Positions 11,471 through 22,300 of a stretch of 64,000 bases of DNA are shown piece after piece; position 1 is the first letter of the stretch, and each line of letters opens with the position of its first letter. Under the pieces are notes generated by a model that was given only the letters and a program-made list of their open reading frames with translations, did no database searches and was not told where the DNA came from. The position numbers were made by a program, and so were the translations under genes. Origin of the DNA: Rhyzopertha dominica (lineage: Eukaryota; Arthropoda; Insecta; Coleoptera; Bostrichidae); assembly GCA_025024175.1 (NCBI GenBank), contig QCXZ01000001.1, positions 39,736,942 through 39,800,941 on the forward strand. The letters are read 5' to 3'.

Positions 11471-12377
11471 CATTATAACTGCTTTTGATGCTTTCTACTT
11501 GCTGCAAAAACGTAGGGCAGCTCTTTGCCGGCAGCTCAGGTCATGGGTTAAGCGTTGGAGCGCCTGGGCGCCACGCAATTTATTAAAGAGACTAAACGAC
11601 TAACTGCGAAGTTGAATTTTGAAATAAAACAATTTAGGATGGTACTAACAAATAATTATTTAACAAAATCAGGTTTGACACATTATGACAAATTTTGACA
11701 ACTTATAAATGAAAGCTAAATTGGGTCCCACAGTAGTACTACCATGTTTTACAAATATTACTATTTTTCAGTTAATGAAGGCTGCATACATTTAATTTTG
11801 ACTTAAGCTTAATTTAGAAAAATAGAAAATCTGGCCTTTTGTCTTAGGAAATCCTTGATGTTCGGGTAATGCAGCCATTGGCAGGGTACGTACGTGCTTC
11901 TTTCCGATTCGAGATCTTTGTCTTCTTTGGGCTCTTTGCAGAAGGTAGGGTTTCCTATCCGAACTACGGTTCTATTAATGGACCGTGGGTCTCTACTTAT
12001 CTCATGGGGTAGGTAGCGGTACAAGACACAAGGTAGTAAGATACGAAGTTATAACCAGAGTAGAACCAAGGTAGAAAAAAGGTTCTGTTATTAATAAATA
12101 GTTAATTTATAATTTTCCGGGACGCCGGAATTTCTTTCTGAAGCTAGTTTTTACTGTTGATATGGCCACAGGCCTTCAGATAGAAAGTCTTCAGAGACGT
12201 TCAAAGGTACATTTTAAGATAACACATCCTGTTCTTTTTTGTTATTCGTTTCTAAGTTTTTTTAACTTTCTTTAGTTTGACAACTGTCAGGCAACTTGAT
12301 TGTTTTATAGACTTTTGTAAACCAAAGCTACCTGATTGCTACAACATTAGGCAGACTCTAGTCCCATACAACACAAA
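11471..12377. other. No confident feature; GC-richer patch at 11.8-12.1 kb
   Basis: A minus-strand frame (11809-12024, 71 aa) lies in a patch richer in GC than its surroundings, but it has no motif I recognise. The patch could be part of an LTR or an old exon; I cannot show either. Confidence 0.3.
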
Positions 12378-12552
12378 GGCCCCGTTGCACAAAGCGTGGT
12401 TAACCACACCCCCTGGTTAACACGCGGTCAACGGGCAATTGTCATGAAAACGGTTCTTTTTAAGCATTCTTTATTGGTGCTGCCTATGGCAACGGCAAGT
12501 TAAACGCGTGTTAACCAGGGGGTCTGGTTAACCACGCTTTGTGCAACGGGCC
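12378..12552. mobile_element. 175-bp palindromic MITE with nearly identical 48-bp ends
   Basis: The left end (12378-12426) and the reverse complement of the right end (12505-12552) match over 48 positions with one mismatch and one extra C. Each starts GGCCCGTTGCACAAAGCGTG and includes GGTTAACCA twice in variant form. The 78-bp centre is not repetitive. The near identity of the arms suggests recent activity or gene conversion. No coding capacity. The superfamily is uncertain, because I cannot define the target duplication (AAA on both sides at best). Confidence 0.85.
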
Positions 12553-14217
12553 AAAAGTGTATCACCAAGATAACGCTTAAAAATAGAGCTAACTGCTTTA
12601 ATATGATTCATTAGGTCTCAATTAGTGAATTCTATACGAAATAGCAAGACCCAATGATAAAAACGTACTACTTCATTGAAGACGTGCCCATAACTCTTCA
12701 TTTAAAACAAAACCAAAATATACAAAATACGAAAGACACAAGCTATTTCTAGACCACCCTAACCCTCTAGATTTGTCACTGATTGTCACAGATCTATCTT
12801 TCAGAGACATATTATATGTATATTTGTGTTCTACTCAATATGATAGTATTAGACCCATCCGATAACACCACAGTAAATAATACATCAATCTTTATGCGCA
12901 AACCCCTTACATTTTGATAGAAAATCTTTAAGAAATCTGTGACGACATTGACAGACCGGCAAAATTATGTGGTTTTGCAAATTTTTTCGATCCGAAAAAC
13001 TTTTGTCTATTCTTGTGGTGAAGTTTGTGCATTCATAAGTTCTTTGCATAATAATAAAAAACCTCATTTAACAGATATGTTACCCATATTGGGGCTAGAA
13101 TCTTTATTTAGCAGTAGAATGTTGTTTGAAATGCAATATTTTATGTTGTATATTTTATACATACACATACACAAATTTTTAAAGAAACAGACTTTTTGTA
13201 GTATAATGAATACGTCGTACAAGCTGATAATAAAAAGTTGTCAATAATTGATGCCTAAATTATAAAACTTTAATTATTACATTTATTATAACTAAGGATA
13301 TATATAAGGTAATTATTAACAGTCAGTTGCCTATTATATATATTTGAAAATTACTGGAGAAACATGGCTGAAATTTTGTACTTAAAAATATTCAGGGTGG
13401 TCCCCCAAATAAACCATTGTTGTCAATCTTTTATAACTTCCAGTTATATTGGTTGTAAACACTAACTTTGTTACCCATTTTATATGGAACACCCAAAACC
13501 ATGTACATTATTTTAAATTGGAAATTGTANGTTTATTNAGTTGAACTTTGTGTAATGCAAGTGCCGCTAAACAGATTTGATATATACTGACTTCTTCTAA
13601 AAGTTATTAATTATTTAATGAGTTTAATATTAATAATAATTATTAAATAAAATACACTATTGTTTTACATCAAATGAAAGAAAATTTCATTTTACCTTAA
13701 GTAATGGTGTTACCAACAAAACAGACCTGGACAAAATAGCTCCGACAATATAGCTCCCGACAAAATAACCCACCACTAAAATATATACTAATACAAATTA
13801 CTACCTATATATATATAATCTAGGCTCATCCATTAATATTTAGATACAAGAGCGAAACTTGATTATTTGATGCATTGGAAATTTGGCGTTTCCTCAGGTA
13901 AAGAACAACATTTTGCGCCTTCCTGTTTCACCATAACCATATTCATTTTCATAATAAAAAATTGCAAATAATTATTTAATGATTTCATCAACCGCCTACA
14001 TATTTACGGCTAACTCTGCAGGGCCATGTTCAGTTGTTCAGTATTAAAATAATCGTCAGATTTTAACAGTGATGATCTTTTATTCTTGTTTAGCTTAGAT
14101 CTGAATCCAGCTGTTGGTAAATCAGATTATTGAATATAGATTTCTTAAAACTAATCATGGTTTTTATAACGTTTTTAACCTCTCAATTTTTTTAATCATT
14201 CAATATATCTTTTTAGT
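12553..14217. other. No feature recognised
   Basis: AT-rich sequence. The open frames at 12885-13067 and 12939-13247 overlap on opposite strands and have no family motif. A lone TTCAGGGTGGTC end-like motif lies near 13391 without a partner. Confidence 0.4.
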
Positions 14218-14504
14218 TGAAATGCGTGTCTATTTTGTCTATTCTATGCTGTGCTGTCTGCACTGCAACCAACTGCAGATAGATCTGTTTCAGTTTAGGT
14301 CTATTGCAAACAGCATGGTACAGAACTGGTTTTGCCTATATACCGAAGGTTTGGTATGGTGTAAGTAAGAATTTAGATGGCAATGCCATCTGTCAATATT
14401 ACACTGACATGATGACAAAACCACCTAGCTGCCATTATGGGATCTACTTCCTAAAGGAAGTAACCTGCAGCTTGACAAATCGGCATGCACCTGCATATGT
14501 GCCT
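14218..14504 (+). repeat. Dispersed repeat shared with 60.06-60.48 kb
   Basis: Blocks such as GCTGTCTGCACTGCAACCAA, TTTAGGTCTATTGCAAACAG, GACATGATGACAAAACCACC and CTTCCTAAAGGAAGTAACCT recur in the 60-kb region with modest divergence but in a different order. Here they form one run; at 60 kb the first two blocks form an inverted pair and the last two lie to their left. No protein is encoded that I can recognise. Confidence 0.65.
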
Positions 14505-16136
14505 AATTCCAGTATAACCAGAAATTATACAAGATTGGCTTGTTATTTAAGTAGTTTACAAATGTATCTAATAGAAGTATTAATTGTAAATGGCCCTTTA
14601 TGAAAGTGTGAAAGTTCAGACTTCACTGACTGACAGAAACTATACCTAATTAATCTTTTCTTGAAGGTCGCTTTGAAATGTACTACAGATGTAGTACACG
14701 GTAAATTTGTCATTAGAAAATTAACAACAGTAAAAGAATTTAAATTTTTGGAAAAACAGCATAAANAAAGAACAATCCATAGAAGTTCCGGCGTGGTATT
14801 ATTGTCATCAAATGCAAAGGCACTGCCGGCAAAACTTAATACAGATTTTGAGTCATATTAATTGTTACTGTCGAAACGCGTCACCTGATATACAGATAAT
14901 AAACAAATATTCTATGAGAGTACAAGTACCTTTATTCGGCCCTTCAACAATGGATACAGATTGACGTTTATCTAGCATTAGCAAAAGAGTACACAGGAAT
15001 TGTAATTTTATTATAAATCTTTTATTAAAATTCATTTCTCAGTAGTCAACATCTATTTTTCCACTGGAAGGAGAATGTAGCAACTGTACTGTGATGAAAT
15101 ACTATTTATCTAATAATGATAACAGTTAAATTAATTGTAGACTGCCTGTAAATAAATAACGTGTTGTAGTTTTTTAAATTTATATCAACTAATTTGAGGT
15201 GAAAATGTTCTCTTTTGAGCTGACGTGTTACAGAATATATGTACTTCCTTTATTCAGGCTATTAAGTGATGTATATTTTTACAGAAAAGAGTTGATTTTG
15301 GTTTTACAGTTACTTATTTAACAGAAATGTTGATACATTGATTAGATGTTATCTAGATCAAATGCAAAAACTATCAACCTGTACTTTAATACGGCAGTGG
15401 TAGCAAAACTTTATGTTTTGTGGACTTTTAATTATTATTCTGCTGACTAAATACTATATGCATACCAAATTGTCCAGCTCTAGGTATTTCGGTTTACCTA
15501 ATTTGCATAAAAATTGTATTATAATATTCATCAAACAACAAAACTGTGAATAATTAGATTATGATCTTATTTCCATTAGAAAATGATATTTGCCTATTTG
15601 TCATTGATTTGTAATTTTTAGCATTATTAAGTACTTAATAAATGCTTACCAAGTGTAAAAAGCATCTACCTTTTAGATTGTAGTTGGCAGAATGTTTGTC
15701 TGTACAAAAGGAAAAAGGCTCTTTTTATAACACTACCAATAATTTTTTAATAATAATGCTTATTAAGCTTATGTTGTATGTTTTTCATTGCTATATAGAT
15801 TATATTGACAGTTTTTAAAAATCCTTTTAAACTGCAAGGATATGTTAGTAGGGTAGGTAAAGGTGTCAGTTTGTTCAGCCATGACTAACCACAACTGCCA
15901 TTGTTTCAAATAACTATGTATTTGCTGTAGTGCTAAAACATAATTATATTACCATCAAATATATAAAGCTAATAAAATAATAAAAGGTATTACCTTTTTT
16001 CCAATCAGGTGCCAGCACATCATTATACTTATGAATTGGAAAACACAATCTATAGAGGTTGTTGCATATAAGCAGGTATGTACATACATTTACACATCAA
16101 CAGGGGATATGTGCTGTATATATTTTATAACAGTTA
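14505..16136. other. No feature recognised; 3' flank of TMEM164
   Basis: AT-rich. A 66-codon frame at 14661-14861 has ordinary amino-acid composition but no motif. TMEM164 transcription from the right should end in this stretch; I could not pick one polyadenylation site with confidence. Confidence 0.4.
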
Positions 16137-16388
16137 TTATTCTTCATGTTGGTGTAAAATTTTTCGAATACTGGTGCCTGTTGCTGTAGTATCTTCAGAA
16201 AAGAGGGAATTTCTAACTTTTGTTGCTGGAAGTTTCGTTAAAATTAATGCAGCTAGTAGACAAAACAGTTTACATAATGCTGGACACAAAAATGCTTGAT
16301 GTAAAACGGCACAAGTTCGGTAATATTGTCCTCGGAATGGATCAGATGGTGCTGGACAGAGCATGTGGTTTAAGTTGACCTCTGTTGG
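16137..16388 (-). CDS. TMEM164: TMEM164 exon 5 with stop codon (residues 205-287)
   Basis: Begins after TTTTTTTCCAG with [20 protein letters not shown], then a last hydrophobic segment ([17 protein letters not shown]). It ends with a charged tail ...[11 protein letters not shown] and TAA at 16137-16139. The first 25 residues are strongly family-like; the tail after the membrane segment is lineage-specific, as is common in this family. Confidence 0.92.
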   Translation of the reverse strand, partial: PTEVNLNHMLCPAPSDPFRGQYYRTCAVLHQAFLCPALCKLFCLLAALILTKLPATKVRNSLFSEDTTATGTSIRKILHQHEE

Positions 16389-19300
16389 CTGGAAAAAAAT
16401 TATACAGATTAAATAGGTTTATTTTCAAAATGAAGTCACCAGAGATCAAATTGTTATTAAATTTTTTGAGCGGGTGTGCGACACAATATACTAAAATGTA
16501 GGTATCATTAATTTTGTATATAACTTTGAACAGGCTGTAATGGCATCTGTTTGCGTAAATACAAGAACAATAATTTGTGGAATACACTTCCTCCAGCATA
16601 CTTAATCTGATTATGCATAATTTTGTATGGTTCGTTAAATGTGTGAACACAGCATTGACCTAAACACTTCTTACGTATAATTTACCACACATGGGTTATA
16701 TACAGGGTGATCTATAAGCTCTATGCTAAACTTAAACAGATGAATAATGATGATATTCTAAGTTAAAAATGTTATGCGAACATATGTCCTTTTTCTTTTA
16801 GTTTAGAAGTTATAAGCATTTCAATTATTTATTTATATAAATAGGGAAAATATAAGACGTAGCATCACAACGACCTACTTGGGAACAGCAATAGACGAAA
16901 AGAGGACCTTCCTCAGCCATGTACAAACAGCAAGTGGAAAAGCGTCCCGGCTGATGCATAAAATCGCCAGAATGGCGACAAGTGAATACAAAATGCCACT
17001 GGGAACAGTGAAAAAAAATATGAACGCGGTAATGGCATCTATAGCCGGGTACGGATCAAACGTCTGGGCACATCGCACACTTAAATAATCATTCAAAGCC
17101 CACTTAGGTAAATTCCCAAATAATGATTTAAAGGTAACTGGGGAATTTCCAATTGCATAAAATTTTTAACATAAATAATGTAAAAGAAAATATTCATATA
17201 ACATTTTATACTTAGAATATCATTATTATTCATCTGTTCAAGTTTGGCATAGAGCTTATAGATCACCCTGTATAAGGTCGGTCATGAAAAATGCAATGCT
17301 TGCAAATATTGTTTCATGGAGACATATCCCCAGAATTTTAAGGCCAAGTGTTGATTGCTGTATTCTTTTCTACTCTCGTTTTTTAGTAAGTAATATAATG
17401 TTTCATTTAGCATGTGTTTCTTTAATTAGTGTATTTTGACAACCAGAGATAATCAAGGTTGATAGCAATAGCATAGTGGCATTATGGCATGTAATCTTAC
17501 ATTCAGAGGGCTAATAGTGTTGCGGTCAATATGAACTAATCATTCATAATTATTTTTTGAATTTTTGAGTGAAGTACTATTGAGTCTGCAAGGCAATGCA
17601 ACAAAATGACATGAAAATTTATTCGCTGGTGATTTCATTCGAAGTTTTTAATTTTTTATGCCTGACAACTTTCCGTTATCATATGTATCTAGGATTGCCA
17701 TGAATTTCAGTTTTTGAGGAAAGCTAAAGAATTTTTCATTGCTAAACTAAGCAACTATAATATATAAAAGATATAATTTAGTATAATGTTTGATAAAAGC
17801 TCATTTTTAGTAGTAAAACAGTGTAGGTCATCAACTATTCTCACATCTAATGTTATCCTATTCTCTACGATTTGCAATCAAGCCATCTGGCAATCCTAGA
17901 TTTTATTAGTTGTCTAGTCTTATTGGAATAATTAATATTATGTGGTATAATAAAGATTTTAAAATAACATTTAAAATGTATGCCCCTCTGATGGGATTTA
18001 CACACATTCACATCCTGTAATTAGTACTTGTTTAGATTTCAGGATTTTAATAGTAATAGCAGTTTAGCTGCCCCATACAGATATGCAGTTCATTTCACAA
18101 GCTATGTTGGGATGTGCACTTAAGCAGATATTGTTGTGATAATGTACCCTTAGGTCAATTAGAGGTATTTGTTTCAATTACTTCCACATCCAACGGATGG
18201 GAAGTATAGTATCGCAAAAAAAATTTTCAAAAATTTTTATTTGCTCATTCGCTTTAAAATGGTCGAAAACGCAAAAAAAAACAAAATTTGAGCAAAAAAA
18301 AATTTCTTGTCTGTGTGTCTGTGTGTCTGTAAGCCTGTGTTATTGTTTGTGGACACAATAACTTTCGAAAGACTTAATATATGAACTTGAAATTTGGCAA
18401 ACATATAAATCTCAACTACCCAAAGCGACCTATTGTTTGTGGGGTAAGTAGGGTATCGGGAAGGGGACGAAATTGGGGGATAACTACCCTTTTTGCAAAT
18501 TTTTATTTTTTATATTTTTTTCGTTTTAGTATGTGATTAGTATAACTGCGAGTATTATTAGTTCTTATAAATTTTCGGTACAGCAAACTGTTTAGAAGAT
18601 ATTAGCAAAAAAGCGTCACTTAAAGAAAACGGTTTTTCTTAAATATCTCCGAATATATTTAATATATTAAAAAAATAAAAACGCCATCAGATAGGAAATA
18701 AAATTTCTCACAAAAAGTGTGTTAGAAGATTTATCCAAAATTTTGACATTTTCGAAATATTTCTAAAAAAGCTATTTTGACCCTGCTCGTACGATTTTTT
18801 TAAAATTTTTGTATTATATAGAAAATCACATTTCTGATCAGAAAGCGCTCTTATAATTTTTTTGTTAAGTTAATAATTTTCGAGTTATTTGGAAAAAACC
18901 GATTTTAAAAATGCATATATTTTTGCTAATATCACAAGGACTGTTTGTCTTAGAAAAAATGTTTAGAGAGAAAAAATGCTCAAAACCTGATTACTAATCG
19001 TATAGTATAAAAAATAAAAACGTAAATGTCATTTTGACAATTGAATGAGGAAGTATTGATTCAATTTACAGCGGTTTTTTATTTATACCTAGAAGGTGTG
19101 CAGTAGCAAACTGGTCAAAATAAACCACTTACCTCAGCCCACTTATATCTCTTTATGAAGTTATAGTCCTACAAAGTTAATATTTTACTTTGTTTCAATC
19201 ATGAGTAATTCGTTTCCAATATCCTTTTGTAGAATAAATAATTATAAAACATTTTGACATTTTTTTGAGAGTTGGTGGATTGACTTTGAAAAAGGTATAC

Positions 19301-22300
19301 TTGTCATATGGCACTAAAATGAACAAATTCAGATAAAAATCGATTTCAATTTATTTCTGTTCGCTGAAAAAAATGTGATATTCATAAAAAACTTCTGTTC
19401 TAGTAATTAACATGAATTAGACTGTCACATTAATGAAACTTGCTTACTACTCGTAGATTGGAAGTATTTTCTTATCATCAGATATTTCGTAGTGTAGGGA
19501 TAAATTTAAATAAATTTTTCCCTGAAATAGATCAATTTAGCAGCCCATGATAATATCTTATTCAAATTAAATCCACTAATTTTTAAAAGAGTACCAAAAT
19601 GTTTTGCAAATATTTAAACTACAAAAAAATAATAAAGGAGTGTCCAGAGAGTTCACTATGGTATACTCAAATAATAAATATACCATTTTACTTACACTGA
19701 TTAGATACATTTGTATATACTAATGTACCAAATTTAAATAAAAAAACAAAAGGAGCAGTTGAAAGAAGTGAATAAATAACAAAAATATCTTTGAAGGGCT
19801 ACAATTTCGTAGTGAGACAAAATTGGACTAAGATAAGTAGGTCTATTTTAGCTTATTTTGACCCAAGGAAGCTATTGCTAACATATGACTCATCCGTTAT
19901 TGGACACCCTGTGCAGGCCACATACTCGAAAATTTAATTTTGAACAAAATACTTACTATAGAAATTGGTTGCAGTAAAAGGTAGTGGTATACCACATTAA
20001 TACTGTAACTAAATGCATTCCAACTGATATCAGAAAACTCTTCTATATTAAAAGGACCTGAAATTGTAAATGCTTTAGTATAATATTTGTATAATTTGTA
20101 AGAAATACCTCCCAGTCTTAGGAGATAGAAAGGCACAAGGAACATCATTCCATGCTGTATCCAATATATTGAAGCTTCTAATGGTAGCTGAAACAAAGAA
20201 ACAACAATACATATATACAGGGTGCCTGCAAAATGACACAAAAGCTGCCTGGTATTTATAAGCATATCTTTGGTACATACACAAGATTTTTTTTAACCGT
20301 CTACTATCTTGTATTTTACATGAATGATTTCTGAATTTTTATCCTTTTCACTAATTAATACGAAAATGAATTTAGCTGATTGAGTGCTAAGTTTTGAGCT
20401 AAATAATTAATTAAGAAAAATAAAATTTACTAGTGTCTCTCCATGTAACTAATTCTCAATTAATTTTATTTACTCCTATTGTACATATAGATAGACACTA
20501 ATCAGCACGCTAGAGTCATGCTCATTAGAATAGATAAATTGACTCATTACTTTTTGATAATATATTGAACTACTTTTTGGAAATATATAAACTGTATCAT
20601 GAAAGTTTGTTATTATCAAACACAGGCTTCCAGTTTCAACATAGTTGAACTAGTTTGCAAAAAAGTATATGTTTGTCTGTGAATTCAAAGGATAATCCCA
20701 TTGCCATACATCAGAAAATGAATTTTTTCTTGTGAAAAATTATTTTTTTCTATATTTCCCAAAGATTGTATTAAAATTTTAGGTGCTCTATTTGAAAATT
20801 CTGATTTAGCTTTAATACATAAACAAAATAATTTTGTCAACTGAATTTGTCTTAAACCTAAATCTAATTTTATTCAATAATCTAATTTTACATAAACTTT
20901 AGGATTAGCTAAGGTTTTTTCTCTTATCTCTCTTTTGGTTTAACAGTCTGAATAAAAAAATAACTGTGTGATGTTACAAATTGCTTATAACAACTATTTT
21001 TCAAGTTATTTAATAGAAAAGTTATATCTTAAATCCCTAAAAAAAATTAAGTTTCTTTCTTTTTCCTCTTCCTTTAATACCAATAATTTACATAAAGAAG
21101 AAAAACATTGGTATTTGTTTAAGTTTATTGATTCAGTTTCAATACATATTTCTAAATTACTTTATCTTGGTGAATTCATATTTATTTTTGAACATGCAAT
21201 TTAGGATCAAAATTAGTCCATATAAAGCTAAAACTCAACTCTTGTAATGAAAGTGCTGCAGTTTACGTAGGACCTACTGGAAAATCTTTAATGGTTAGAG
21301 TTTATGGAAAACCTTAATACAAAAAATACAAAAACACTGCTAAATGTCCAATAAGTTTTCAAAGTGCTCGGGGCTTTTCAAAGTGAGGGGACCAGTTTAA
21401 AATCATTCTATAATAAGCTTCGAAACGGGTTTCTTTTGTCGTGCCTGTCAGAAAGCAAGGCGCCTACAATATGCCAATATTGTTGAAGGTTTAGTGTTTA
21501 GCATCTCCCTTAAAATTCTAAATGTTTCAGTTGTAAAGAAATCTGCGCCCTTTCACGGCGACGACTTCCTGTAAATGATGCAATTTTTAAACGTGCCGTT
21601 TTCTAGTTATTAAAAAAACAACATAATTTTACATATGCGCACAATCTCCAGTAAAATATTTAGTTAATTTGAACTTATTAATTATGAGATAGACACCATT
21701 GCTTTTGTATCTTATGGGAGGGGCTGCCACCAAGCATCTCTTTAAAGTTTAAGTTCATTTAAAAAAACTGTCTACTTGAGGCATATCTAATTAAGATTAA
21801 TTTGTAAATTCTGAAATCGTTATAAGTTTAAGCGAAAAATTTTTTACATTTTCCTTGTCCAGTTTGATCGATACCTATTAACTTCTAAACAACACATTTT
21901 AAATATACACACACGTAAGTAATTAATTAAATATTTACTTACCAATCGGGTGTCTGTCTCTGGAAAAATATATGCTAGAAAAGGTCCATTAAGTAGATTA
22001 AGATGAAACCTAAAGATTGCCGTTACCATCCTTGATGATTTTGCTGCTAATAGGTAGATCTGTAAGGCGAAAAAACGACAATAACGTTATAAATAAAAAT
22101 ACTGTACTATTTATGGTGCATTTAAAAAATACCGTTATTAAATTTCCACTCATAATACTTAATACTTAAAAAAGAAATCTGTACTGGACCCGTGTTGCTT
22201 AGGCTTTATATAGTATGTTGTCCTTACATAAATAGCTATTATTTAATAAATATGGTTTTTACTAATTCTAAGTATACTTATATATGAGTTTAATTTTAAA

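Noticed and set aside
16342..16650. 102-codon minus-strand frame overlapping TMEM164 exon 5
   Set aside because: It uses another frame and crosses the acceptor; the exon reading at 16137-16388 matches TMEM164.
18300..18345. GTCTGTGTGTCTGTGTGTCT microsatellite
   Set aside because: It is an internal part of the 0.9-kb dispersed repeat, also present in copy 3, not an independent feature.
20968..21204. 78-codon frame in the TMEM164 intron
   Set aside because: Low-complexity AT-rich codons, no motif, and TMEM164 is already complete without it.
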